A DNA stretch of 64,000 bases. Origin: Hymenopellis radicata (taxonomy: Eukaryota; Basidiomycota; Agaricomycetes; Agaricales; Physalacriaceae). The notes below the pieces were generated by a model, which saw only the letters and a list, made by a program, of their open reading frames with translations, was not told the DNA's origin and ran no database searches. The translations under genes were made by a program, and so were the position numbers. Each line of letters starts with the position of its first letter. Positions within the stretch are counted from its first letter, which is position 1. The stretch is from assembly GCA_015501595.1 (NCBI GenBank), contig JADNRX010000067.1, positions 62,001 through 126,000 on the forward strand, in the 5' to 3' direction. Below are positions 45,735-57,414 of the stretch, piece after piece.

Positions 45735-48700
45735 ATGGCTCACGTCTTCAAACGAGGTGAGCTCAACACTCCCGACACTGACCGCCGTGGCTGACTAAAT
45801 TTTTTTCAGATGGGTTCGTGCCGCTCTTGACGCGTCGTGTCGCGTTGCTGACGCGTCCATCTGCTTTTTTCCTCCTCTAGTCGCAAGGAGCGCATCCAGT
45901 TTGACAAGGCGAGCGTCCTCGATGTCAGTATTACACCTGAGCTCATCCATCATCATCACAGATTACTACCCGCATCGACAAGCTCTGTTATGGTCTCGAC
46001 ATGAACTACGTCGACCCCATCGAGTGCGTCGGTCGTCTTTCTGTCTTCACCTTGACACTGATTGGTATCTAGGGTTACTCAAAAGGTTGTCCAGGGTGTC
46101 TATGGAGGAGTCACAACAGTGGAGCTCGACGTGAGTCTACCTTAGCACCTAGGCAAATACCCTTTTCACACCGCTTAGAATCTCGCATCGGAAACCGCCG
46201 CATACCTCACTACCAAGCACCCCGACTACGCTGTCCTCGCCGCCCGCATCGCAATTTCAAATCTTCACAAAGAGACCAAGAAGACCTTCTCGCATGTCAT
46301 TGCTGATCTGTACAACTACGGTATGCTTCCCATTGCGATCTTATTTCATGCGCTCATACTAGTATAGTCAATCCGAAGAATGGCAAACCTGCCGGTATGA
46401 TTTCACAAGAGACATACGAGATCGTCATGCAAAACGCCGAGGCTCTTGATTCAGCCATTATCTACAACCGCGACTTCAACTACAACTTGTGCGCTTGGCT
46501 TTTGATCTTCTTTCCCTGTTGCTGAATGTCATCTAGTTTCGGTTTCAAGACATTAGAGCGCTCTTACCTCCTCCGCATCAACGGACGCGTCGCCGAGAGG
46601 CCCCAGCACATGATCATGCGCGTCGCTGTTGGTATTCATGGCTCGGACCTTGAGCGAGTCCTCGAGACGTACAACCTCATGTCCGAGAAGTATTTCACGC
46701 ACGCCTCTCCAACACTATTCAACGCCGGCACTCCCAACCCTCAGATGTCCTCGTGCTTCCTCGTCTGCATGAAAGACGATTCGATTGAGGGCATCTACGA
46801 CACCCTCAAGAACTGCGCTATGATCAGCAAGACTGCGGGTGGCATTGGCCTCAGTATTCACAACATCCGTGCTACTGGGTATGTCCTTTCAATTTTGGTT
46901 ACAACCTTCTGACATCCTGTGCAGGTCGTACATCGCGGGCACAAATGGCTTTTCTAACGGTATCGTCCCAATGCTCCGAGCATTCGACGCGACTGCACGC
47001 TATGTCGACCAGGGCGGCAACAAGCGTCCAGGTGCATTCGCTATCTACCTTGAGCCTTGGCATGCCGATATCTTCGAGTTCCTCGACCTCAGGAAGAACC
47101 ATGGCAAGGAAGAAGTCCGCGCTCGCGACCTGTTCTACGCTCTGTGGATCTGTGATCTTTTGTAGGTTCTATGCCTTGTGCCTGTACGCTGTCTAACGTC
47201 TTTCTTCCAGTATGAAGCGAGTAGAAGCCAACGCAGATTGGTCGCTCTTCTGTCCCAACGAGGCTCCCGGCTTGCATGAAGTCTGGGGCTTAGAGTTTGA
47301 GGAGCTTTACGAGAAGTACGAGAAGGAGGGCCGGGCTCGCAAGACCATTCCTGCGCAAACGTTGTGGTATGCCATTCTGGAGGCCCAGATCGAGACCGGA
47401 GGTCCCTTCATGACTTACAAGGATGCCGCCAACGGTAGTTCTTCGTTTTCTGCCCCAATGTCGAGTTTCTAACACAGCCCTTCTTAGCCAAGTCCAACCA
47501 AAAGAACCTTGGTACCATCAAATCTTCGAACCTTTGCACCGAGATCATCGAATACTCATCGGCTGACGAAACCGCTGTCTGCAATCTTGCTTCCATCGCT
47601 CTTCCCACCTACATCAAGGACGGCAAGTTCGACTTCGAGAAACTCCACGCTGTCACTAAGGTTGTTACCTTCAACCTAAACCGTGTTATCGACGTCAATT
47701 ACTATCCTACTATCGAGGCGCGGCGCTCAAACATGCGTAACCGCCCCATCGGTGTTGGTGTCCAGGGTCTTGCCGATGCGTTCATGGCTCTCCGCATGCC
47801 ATTCGACTCGCCTGAGGCCAAGCTGTTGAACAAGCAGATTTTCGAGACAATTTATCATGCAGCTGCTGAACAGAGTTCGGAGCTCGCAGCGGTGGAGGGC
47901 ACATATGAGACTTACCAGGGCAGTCCTGCGTCCCAGGGCCTACTACAGTACGATTTGTGGGATGTTACGCCTACGGATCTGTGGGACTGGTCGTCTTTGA
48001 AGGCCAAGATCGCCGAGCATGGGCTTCGTAACTCACTTTTGTGCGCTCCCATGCCGACTGCATCGACCAGTCAGATGCTCGGTAACAACGAATGCTTCGA
48101 GCCATATACGAGGTATGTTTCCTTCCGCTTCATTTCCAATGAAATCGCTTACGCTCTTACAGCAACATTTACACTCGTCGTGTCCTTGCCGGTGAATTCC
48201 AGGTTGTCTGCCCGTGGCTTCTACGCGAGCTCGTCGATCTCGGACTCTGGGACGACAACATGAAGAACATGCTCATTGCCCATAACGGTTCTATTCAAGC
48301 CATTCCCAACATCCCCGACGACGTCAAGGCCATCTACAAGACTGTATGGGAGATCAGCCAAAAGAAAGTCCTCGACCTCGCTGCGGACCGTGGAGCGTTC
48401 ATCTGCCAGAGTCAGAGCCTGAACGTGCACTTACAGGCGCCCACCCTTGGTCAGTTGACATCGATGCATTTCTATGGATGGAAGAAGGGCTTGAAGACGG
48501 GCATGTACTACCTGAGGACCCGACCAGCCGCACAGGCAATCCAGTTCACCGTCGACCAAAGTCTGCTCAAGCAGGCTAACCCGAAGAAGGTTCAGCGGTC
48601 TACGCCTGCGCCAGTCGTTGCCCCTGTGATGTCTACACCCGTCAAACTGGCCCCATTGTCGAATGGTATCCCTACGCCTGCCTCGTCGTCGTCGTCTTCT

Positions 48701-48940
48701 CCCGTTCGTCCTGCTTCGACATCCACGTCTTCCGAAACGGTGTCGTCGTCGTCTTCTTCCGAGACGCTTGCCTCAGCTGCTGAGGAAGATCCGGAGTTGG
48801 CGAAGATCATGGCCGAGATAGCTGTCGAGGATCCGGAGTACGCCGCTGCGTTGAGGAGACAGAAGCAGCGTGAGTATGAGGCGGAGAAGCTTGCGTGCTC
48901 GCTGGAGAATAAGGAGGCTTGTGTGATGTGCTCTGGTTGA
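45735..48940 (+). CDS. RNR1: Ribonucleoside-diphosphate reductase large subunit (class Ia)
   Basis: Reduces ribonucleotides to deoxyribonucleotides with the small subunit. MAHVFKR, DG and RKERIQFDK come from three tiny exons (45735-45756, the 4-nt exon 45810-45813, 45881-45908), which together rebuild the universal KRDGRKER start. The ATP-cone continues [20 protein letters not shown]. Core motifs are [39 protein letters not shown] (catalytic N-x-C-x-E), [14 protein letters not shown] and [20 protein letters not shown]. After [20 protein letters not shown] and a Ser-rich linker (48650-48790), the protein ends CVMCSG, the shuttle cysteine pair. About eleven introns; the one at 45909-45961 starts GCGAGC (GC-AG). 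No frame error. Confidence 0.93.
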
Positions 48941-49904
48941 TTCATCCCCTTCCTCCTTCTGTGTTTAGATTTAGGCTGTACATCTTTCTGTACTTTTATA
49001 TGTATTCTCTGTACTACTTATCATCTTTTGTATACCACTCACAATACAGGCATCTTTTGAGTTATGTTGTCCCGGTATCGGAGCCTTGTTAACAAGACGA
49101 CTTGGGTTGAATACTGTAACGTGAACGAGCTGAGGACTACTTGACCGAGTTCATTTCTCAGTGGATTACCATGGTTGTTGGATTAATTGTGGGAGAAGAG
49201 AAGAACCCACTACGATACGCGTCGGGAGATATCAGGATTGTGAAAAGATATCTTGAGGATCTGGGAGTCTCATTTTTGTTCGTGGCGCATATTCCCTGAG
49301 CGTTGGCGAGAGCCATTGGGGAGATCGTAGAGAGTCATGTAGGGCTGTGGGGGTCAGTAAACAATTTGCACAGCCAGACGTTCGGATGAGCTGTGGTTTG
49401 AACGCGCTGAGGTTAACGATCGAGAGTGGCAGGTTTGTGTTCACGTGAATGGGTTCAAAATAATTTCTGTCGTCAAACAGAGATTATACATCTGGTGCAT
49501 GTATCTTGCGGCTCTCTTTGAGGTAGGCGAACCTTCTTACAAAGACGACTCGACTATTGAAGACTGAATGGTGCTTACACGAACTTTTCTTCATTTGCCA
49601 CGCGTCGGGACTGCGATGATTGGTTCCGTGATCGTCATCATTGTCAATTCTAACACTGGCAGCCCTCACATCTTGTTCTCTTACTTATCGTGAGACACGC
49701 TGGTGCGCTTCTTCGATGTACTGGATGATGACTCTGCCTCCTGCGCCTCTCGCAGTCGTCGGGCTGTGACAGCCGCCTTCGCGTACCGCCCAACGGCGTC
49801 CAAGACAAAAGGTACTGTCGATCGCTCGAGCGGGAACACAGATTTGCAGTGGCCCTCGTCGCTATAAAGCCCGTCATGATGGGTAGAGATGGATTCATTG
49901 AATC
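48941..49904. other. Intergenic; right part belongs to the thioesterase segmental duplication
   Basis: The RNR1 3' flank, then from about 49525 sequence matching 32130-32485 in inverted orientation. No gene seen. Confidence 0.5.
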
Positions 49905-50963
49905 ATGTCGACTTCTACTACGAGCTCTGAACACTTTGTGGCCTCTGGCTCGAGCAAAGCCTCTCCTCCGCGGCGGCAGATCTCACGAGAGACGATCGTC
50001 GTTCTCCGTGAAGGCTCGCCTGGAGATGTACCGCTGATTTTACTGCATGGTGAGTCAACCCTTCGGCGTGTATCGTCAGATTGTGAGGCTCATACCGGTT
50101 TCTAGGCAGTGAAGGAACCATCAGCTGTTTTTCAACTCTTCGCAAGAAGTTCTCGTCGGCGTTGTGGGCTATCCAGCTCACGCCGGATACACCTATCGCG
50201 ACGCTTGAGGAACAAGTACATTACTATTATAAGAAGATCAAGGTATGTGGTTCTACTTCAGGTCCTCTGACACCCTGCTAAGTTGAACTCGTTCTAGGCG
50301 AAACGCCCGAAAGGTCCCTACCGCCTCGCATCATTCTCCGCCACCAGCATAATCCTCATAGCATTGGCACACATGCTCGAAGCGAACGGGGATGAAATCC
50401 AGCACCTCTCCTTCATCGACAACTTCCCCGCCATCCACTTGGCGCCCGGATACGGCAGCGAGGTCTCCCGCGACACCGTACAGGGACTCAAGTCGTGTAT
50501 AGACGCCAACATGTCCATCATTGGTGGTTTGATTCGCCGCGACGATGGGGGCGATAACGCCAGGCGGCACCGGCTGGCTGATGATCTTGCTGCGGGGTAT
50601 CAGAATCCGCAGGACGCTGCGCCCCATACGCGCGCGTTCCTGGGCACGGTGTGTTCGCACACGGCGCGCGTCTTGAAGTTCCTGGATACCCACGGGCGCG
50701 ACATGGAGATGTTCGCGGCGTGGATGAAGGGGATCAGGGCGCCGATGACGGTGTATGTCGCTTCGGAGGGGATGATTGCGCATGTGCCTGAGGTGGCTTT
50801 GAGCGCGGAGTGGTATGGGTTTGGGGTGCAGAGGGTGTTTCCCTATGCGGAGGTGGTGTATGTGGAGGGCGGGCATTTTGAGGTGTTGGGCCATGAGTTG
50901 GTGGCTGCTGGGTTGCAGGCTGGACAGGCGGCGCCGATGATGATGGTGCAGGCTCAATTGTAG
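49905..50963 (+). CDS. Alpha/beta-hydrolase thioesterase (PKS/NRPS type II-like), intact copy
   Basis: Three exons (49905-50049, 50106-50242, 50298-50963) join in phase. RETIVVLREGSPGDVPLILLHGSEG forms strand beta-3 and the oxyanion loop. ALWAIQLTPDTPIATLEEQ follows, then YYYKKIKAKRPKGPYRLASF. The nucleophile elbow appears as SFSAT rather than GxSxG. A lid-like region precedes APMTVYVASEGMIAH, and the catalytic His candidate is GGHFEVLGHELVAAG. Stand-alone protein of about 315 residues. No PKS or NRPS gene is nearby, so substrate and pathway are unknown. A frame-broken copy lies at 31061-32124. Confidence 0.72.
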
Positions 50964-51889
50964 TGATACCGATGTATGGCATATACCAATTGTTATTGCA
51001 CTTTTGACATTGATAAGCTCGATATCCTGAACAGCATAGCATTGGCAACTCCCACTGCAGGCTGTCCTTCGCAAGTTTACTTCAACGCCGGTTGATCATG
51101 AACGACTCGGATGTACGTCCTTGACTGAGTTTCGCTTGCCCCGCTGCTCTCGTGAAGTGGATCGCCTGCTGCTTCCGCGGGTTTTACCACCATTTTAACG
51201 CCCAAGTTCTCTTGCTTGACTCTTCGTAGTACGCTATGCTAGCCTCGACATCAAGGTAAAAGCTACTAGCGCAGACGCCGGCTTAGTGCTGGCACCGTGC
51301 GTCAGGCTCGCTAGCTAGACTATCTAACTTGATGTTGCAGGCAAAAGCTCAAGAACCGAGGAATGAGGGTCCGAGTTGAGCATCTGCTACGCGAAAAATA
51401 AGCAGAGAGCGAGTCAGCCCCTTTCTCAGGCAGTCGACATGTTACTTCACATTTCGGACTGCCGTCCAGATTTGGGAGTGATTTGGGGCCCTTCTTCGTT
51501 TCCCAAAACATCCTCTTTTTATATAGCTTTTTTGACCAGGCTCCCTTTGCTGACTTATAGGCTATCGGGCCCGGGGTGACTGGATCCGTGTTCAGTACTT
51601 GTCTTCAGCCTTCGAGAGACTAGTACCGGTCCCTCACGTGCCCGCGTCAATACTTCCCCGGGCCGATCAGCTTTTGACCTGCTCTTGTCTTCAACCATCA
51701 TCAGACACTGACAGTCCATATGCACGCGGGGGCTAAGACGACACCGGGCGACGTTAATGATGAGCACAAATGGCTGAAACAAATGATAAGGACCGCAACC
51801 GCGAATGGTTTACCTGACAAGCCCCACTAACCATTAGCCCTCATTGGATACATAAATCCCGGTCTACAAATGTGATTTCGACGACCACT
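50964..51889. other. Intergenic, no gene seen
   Basis: Short frames only. The P450 promoter must lie in the right part; nothing specific could be named. Confidence 0.45.
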
Positions 51890-53982
51890 ATGTATCTCTA
51901 CCTAGCCTGCTTGATTCTTAGTACGTTCCCCGAGTTTTTTTTACCCCATGGCATTGTACTCATTTTGACCACTGTGCAGTCATTGTTGTTTCCTATGTGT
52001 TCTACCGCCTGTATCTCTACCCGCGCTACTTTTCACCTCTTCGCTCCATCCCTGGCCCTCCTCTCGGATCCGTCATTGCAAGCCAATTCGGTGTCATGCT
52101 GCGGAATGAGACTGGCATCCCCAGCGAGAATGGGTCAAGAGCCATGGTCCCGTTGTCCGCGTCGTTGGCCCTGTGGGCGTTGAAAGAGTGATATTCACGA
52201 GTCAGGAGGCGTTGTCCAAGATTCTAGTTAACTCGGTCGATTATCCACGAGTTCGTCTCTTTTCTATGCATTTACTCCTGTTTATGTGTCTTTAGCCCGA
52301 CTTTATGCGCAACCTACTTGGGAGCGTCTCGGGATTTGGGTTATTGACTCATGAAGGCAAGGAACACCGACAGATGCGACGCGCTATGAATCCTGCTTTT
52401 GGCCTACAGCATCTTATAGCTCGTAAGTGGACTTTCAAGATTTCTTGACGCTACTCAAAAGTGACCTTCCAGAGGTCGATATGTATTACGACTCAATTGA
52501 AAGGTACATAGTACCTCTAATGCACCAGCTAGTCTAACCGAAGTTTAGCCTCCTCGACATCCTTGGATCTCAAATCGACGCGCAGGTCAAACCTGAAGAT
52601 GGCAAAGTTTTCCTCATGTATGAATGGGGTGCGTCGGCTCGTGCCCTTCATTCTATTGTGTTCTAACCTTCGTCATAGTCGGTAAAGTGACGTTGGACAT
52701 AATTTGTTTAACTGCCTTTGGTTACATTACAAACTCCTTGCATAATCCGCACAACGAGTTAGCAGAAGCCTACGAAGGACTCATCAGCCTCAATTCCGGT
52801 CAGAATCTCGCGATTGGCATAGCAATCCACGCTCTGCCTGGTGCGACGCGTCTCTTCGGGTCGGAATGGATGTATAGACACCGTTGGATTCTTCGTCAGA
52901 TTCCTCTTCTCAGTGCGTGGGCTGCTCTTCGAGCATGGTCGCGTCTCATGCGATGCAAACAGGATTTACCGAGATCGTGGTGGATCGTGTACACCGTATC
53001 AAGGATGTGTCTGCAAAGCTCCTTGCGGAAAAGCTTCACGACGCCTCTACGGTATCTGATATCGATTCAAAGAAGGATGTTATGTCCATCCTTGTACGTG
53101 CAAGAATGTCAGGTGGTGGGAAAGACAGCGATGGATATGTGATGAGCGATCAGGCAATGATGGACCAGGTGTTGACTTTCTTAGGCGCTGGACATGAGAC
53201 GACTGCCAGTGCAGTTTCTTGGGTTTGCGTTCGTTTACTGTCAAGTGATCGCTTGCTCATGGCTCTGGGCTTGATAGACCCTCTGGCTGTTGGCAAGCAA
53301 TCCGGAAGCGCAGACCAAGCTCCGGCGGGAGGTTATGCCCGTCTTTGAACAGTTTGACGGCCGGCCGGACTACAAGGCTCTCAAGGACATGCAATGGCTC
53401 GATGCTGTCGTGTGCGCGTTATAGTCTCGGTCCTCGTTTCCTCCGTCTGATCTCCCTGCAGCATGGAATCCCTGCGCATCCTCCCTCCCGTTCCCATGAC
53501 CGTCCGGTGCGCAAACAAGACGGACTACATCGACGGCGCGCTCATACCGAAAGGGACACTCTTCTACATCCCCATCCGCGTCGTGAACACGTTGACGACG
53601 ATCTGGGGAGAGGACGCGGAACAGTTCAATCCGATGCGGTGGATGGATCCAGAAATGGCCGGGAAAGGGAGGATGTTGACGTTTTTGGAGGGCCCGCATG
53701 GGTGTATGGGGAAGGCAATGGCGGTGATGGAAATGAAGGCGATAGTTGGGTAAGTTCCAATGCAATCTTTCCTGCAGGGAACGGACGCTGACGTGTTCTT
53801 TCCTTCCAGAGCGTTGATTTCCAAGTTTGAGTTTTCACCAGGGGTGGAAGGACAGGTTGCCATCCCGACTGCTGCAGTTTCGATGAGTGCGTTTAACTGC
53901 ATCAGAGTCGTTGTGATGGGCTAATTCACTTTCTGTAGAGCCCAAGGATAGTATGCCGCTGAGAGTGCGACGTGTATTATAA
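51890..53982 (+). CDS. Cytochrome P450 monooxygenase, one-base frameshift in exon 2
   Basis: Haem monooxygenase anchored to the ER. N-terminal membrane anchor [20 protein letters not shown], then a proline hinge [34 protein letters not shown] and [12 protein letters not shown] follow. The I-helix is [15 protein letters not shown], the K-helix MESLRILPP (ExxR), the PERF region FNPMRWMD and the haem loop [15 protein letters not shown], with His in place of the usual Arg, as in many fungal P450s. About ten exons end at 53982. In exon 2 the frame slips by one base near 52118-52122, between NETGIP and REWVKSHG; family spacing suggests one missing base. Everything else splices in phase. Substrate unknown. 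Confidence 0.8.
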
Positions 53983-54214
53983 GTGTATATTTATGAATGA
54001 ACTGCCTTCAAGGTTTCCGCGGACGACAAGTTGACTGTTTAACGTTTAGCGCCTAGTCAGTTGCCAGCATAACCAGGCGCCTAATCGAACCGCTCACTTG
54101 ATGCTTGTGACACCCTCATTCAAGGTTCTCCCGGGCAGCCTCATGTTTGCGCTCAGTCCCCACTTTCTCACCCACTCTTCCCCACTTTCCCACCCACTCT
54201 TTCCCACAACGAGC

Positions 54215-55759
54215 ATGCCCTCGTTTCCTTGCTCTCGCTTGGAATGTGCGGGGTGGACCTTCACGTCGGAGAGAGCGCTCAACGAACACTGGGAAAGTTC
54301 GCCGGATCATCCGTACTGCACGACGTGCTGCTTGCGGTTACCTAACCAGGCAAAGCTGGACTATCATAGACACTCCCGACACCCGTACTGCGCTGAACAT
54401 GATCGCTATTTCCCATCGAAGGAGGCTTTGTACAGCACTGCAAAGCGAAGCATCTTGATAGATTCTGTGTGGATTGTGAGGCGTTGTTTGAAGATGAGAT
54501 GGATCGCCGCAAGGTGGGCACGTTCCCTTCTTGATGGTGTGGGGGAGGTGTTGATAGTGAGTAAAGCATTACTTTGACAGCGATAAACATGCGTCTTGCG
54601 ATATCTGCAGGAAGGGGTTTCGGTCTGATGACGCGCTGATTGCGCATTACAAGTCGACGGCGAATGAAGGGCATTATATTTGCACGTTGTCGAGCTGTCC
54701 TCGGAATATCTTCGAACATGAGGAAAGTCTGGTTGAAGTACGTAGGCTGCATTATGCGTATGGGCGTGATGACTGACGGTCTTATCAGCATTATGTTAAA
54801 CATGCTAGCGCACACTTCTATTGCATTGAATGCAAGATCAAGTTCGCTCATGATTATGCTATTGAGCAGGTCCGTTTGTACTCCCATCTGAAACTTCCAA
54901 AAGCTTGAATGTTGTTATTTAGCATTTCAATGCTGCTGCTGCTCACAAATCGCCGACTCGCGATGATTCGACGAATGAAGGGTTCTATTGCACACCCTGC
55001 CAACGCTCGTTCTCGAGCGAGTTCAACAGGCGCCGACACCTCGCCACCAACACAAGACACAACTATTGCTTCCAGTGCTCTAAAGATTTTGAGAGCGAGC
55101 ATGCCCTCGAAGTGGTACGCACTAACCCACAACTCTTGACACTGCGAATATTCTGAAATGACCTTGTGTCATCAAGCACACAAAGTCCTTTGCGCACAAA
55201 CCGCGTGATATCGCGTGCCCTTGCGGCTGTGACAAGGCGTTCAAGCTGCGATCTAGCGTCCTAGACCATCTCGCTTCGGGCCAATGCGCCAACTTGCCGA
55301 GGATTGGAAGACGCGAAGTCAACGCGTCTGCGCGTTCTGCTGGTGTTCCTGGCGTTATCTCCCCGACTGGCGGTACTTACGAAAGGAACTGGCCCACGGT
55401 CGCGACTGAACGTTCTTATAATCCTGTGAAGCGGGTGTACGAGTGTTTCGTATGCGAGAAGGAGTTCCCTCTCCTCAATTCGTTGAATCAACATCTTGCT
55501 TCGGGGGCGCATGATCGGTCGCACTATCGGTTAGTAGCATGTGCATGATTGAAATGTTTATCTGGGTGACCTGATTATTGGTAGGTGCACGCGTAAGCGC
55601 TGTGGGCAAGAGTTCAGAGGGCTATCGGATTACGTTCGGCACCTTGAAGATGAGGCGTCGTCTGATAAAGGGGATTTCAGACGGGTGAAGAAGACAATTG
55701 GCGGTTACACAAAGAAGATTGTGGAGGATTTGGTTGAAGGGAACAGCTTCAAAGGGTAG
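54215..55759 (+). CDS. Multi C2H2 zinc-finger protein, one-base frameshift
   Basis: Cys/His modules run the length of the protein: CAGWTFTSERALNEHWESS, YCTTCCLRLPNQAKLDYHRH, RFCVDCEALFEDE and SCDICRKGFRSDDALIAHY. FYCIECKIKFAHDYAIEQ-HF, FYCTPCQRSFSSEFNRRRHL and NYCFQCSKDFESEHALEV come next, then CPCGCDKAFKLRSSVLDHL and CFVCEKEFPLLNSLNQHL, and last CGQEFRGLSDYVRHLE. Fingers are irregular, as in fungal-specific families; role unknown, possibly nucleic-acid binding. Introns separate most finger pairs. Near 54421-54428 (GGAGGCTTTG) the frame moves by one base between PSKEA and FVQHCKAKH, so one base is probably missing. Stop at 55757-55759. Confidence 0.7.
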
Positions 55760-57099
55760 TAAATATTACCACCGATGTACTAACAGAAGGAACGACTGAA
55801 CAACTGTGAACTCAAGTCAATACTCGTCGATCGGGCCGATGTCCCGACGTTCTCCTTTCTTACGCCATCACATGAGTCATTTTTCTTGTCCTCTGTCGTG
55901 TTCACAGCGCGTTCCATAACGCGGCATCAGCACCAATTATTGCCGCGAATACGGATTCTCCATCGCCTTCATGCCTTCGACTACCGAACGACCGCCCACA
56001 GTCAGGAAATCGCCCTATCCGATATCAAGCTGGATATCTCCTGGAGAATTTAGATTCTAATGCTTGCCGGCCCTACAGCTCATTTTTTTTTACGAATCAG
56101 TCCTGAATATTAGACGTGGCGCAACGTTGCATTCTGCCTTCCTTCGTCCTGACGTCGTTTACCATGTGAGCGTCATATTAGGTTTGATCAATGATCAACT
56201 GCACAGCTCGTACGTCGGGGAGCGTTAACATACAGGAACGACCAAAAAGGCCTTAACTAGACGCGTCTTGAGATTGAGGACGACGGGAACTCCAAGCATT
56301 TCGCGTCGCCTTTCAGCGGGACTCCGTGGCTTTTCATCTGTCGCCATCAGCCAAGTCCACCTCGAAACGAACTAATTTCTCTACTCCGGACAAATTCGCT
56401 CGCGCTCGCCATAATTAGGCTCGAGGTTGTTGTGCCAGCGTAGAATGTCGGGACACGGTGGTTTGAGGTCGGGAGTCCGACGGGTTTCCTCTTGTCAAGG
56501 GTGCGCAAGGAGCTCCGTGCTTATGGATTGCTCAAAGATGAGCCTGTACATGGAGACTCCTCGCTTGTCTGCAAACGTGCGTCCAGGAGTCATGAACTTG
56601 ATATGTGACGGAATCGGAAAGCTTCGTCGTGAAATGCGCTCATATTAATATGTGCTGGTCGTTCATTTTCGTGAGTAGATTATAGTCGCCTCAGATGTTA
56701 ATCTGTCCACGACGGAGGAGAAATCCAACTGAGGGCCCCGTCTGCCCACAACGTCGATTTCCTCCTTCGACAACTTCGAGAGCCCTCACTGGTCCGTCAT
56801 CGCAGCGTAATCTAGTTCACAAACGAATTATCTACCTTTTGTATCCCTCGGGAGCTCGAGAAGTGGATGACATGGCATGGACTCAGTGCACTCAATGTCT
56901 GTCAGAAGATCATTGCCTTTGAGAAATGAGAAGGCCTACATTCTAACTTTTGGCTGTGGACGATGTCGTCCTAGAGGCAGAGATCATGACTTGTAGGCTC
57001 AACGTTCAACGCCTCAAGGCGAGGAGCGCGCGCTTAATTCAGACGGAGTGTCAACTACGTGGGACCAGGGAGAGTGATCAGTGATCAGTGATCACCAAC
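55760..57099. other. Gene-poor stretch, nothing recognised
   Basis: 1.3 kb without a supported frame. A 73-codon frame at 56427-56648 shows no family signature. Ends with a GTGATCA triplet repeat (57074-57094). Confidence 0.45.
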
Positions 57100-57140
57100 T
57101 TTTACTGCGCCACCTGGCACCCTAACTCGCACAAAAAGTG

Positions 57141-57156
57141 AGATATTCGAATATCT
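57141..57156. other. 16-bp perfect palindrome in the tRNA trailer
   Basis: AGATATTCGAATATCT equals its own reverse complement and begins one base beyond the tRNA 3' end. On the minus strand it is followed by TTTTT (57137-57133), the expected Pol III terminator. Confidence 0.8.
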
Positions 57157-57157
57157 G

Positions 57158-57247
57158 TGACAACTGTGAGATTCGAACTCACGCCCTTTCGGACTAGATG
57201 ATCACTGAGACCTGATTCTAGCGCCTTAACCGCTCGGCCAAGTTGCC
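57158..57247 (-). tRNA. tRNA-Leu(CAG) with 11-nt intron
   Basis: Read on the minus strand, GGCAACT pairs with AGTTGTC in the acceptor stem. TGGCCGAGCGGTTAAGGCGC is the D arm with the A box. GTTCGAATC is the T loop with the B box. The anticodon stem is CTAGA/TCTAG. The loop A-T-CAG-G is followed by a predicted 11-nt intron (TCTCAGTGATC) one base after the anticodon, the standard place. CAG decodes leucine codon CUG. Long variable arm as in Leu tRNAs. Confidence 0.85.
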
Positions 57248-57414
57248 ATGTACTGCCGGATGAAGAGATCAATCAGTACACTATCACTTACAAGTATTGA
57301 TTGCATTTCATGCTTTGGCGATTCCGAATGATTGTAGAGACTCAAGAGTTACAGATAGTGATTGTTCCGGTCAAAATCACTGAAGCGTGTTACAACTTGA
57401 GCTAGGAACCCTGG

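Noticed and set aside
48592..48945. 117-codon minus-strand frame, Ser/Asp-rich
   Set aside because: Antisense to the Ser-rich linker and C-terminus of RNR1.
50331..51074. 247-codon minus-strand open frame
   Set aside because: Exactly antisense to the thioesterase, whose conserved text and splice sites are on the plus strand; product is His/Pro-rich shadow text.
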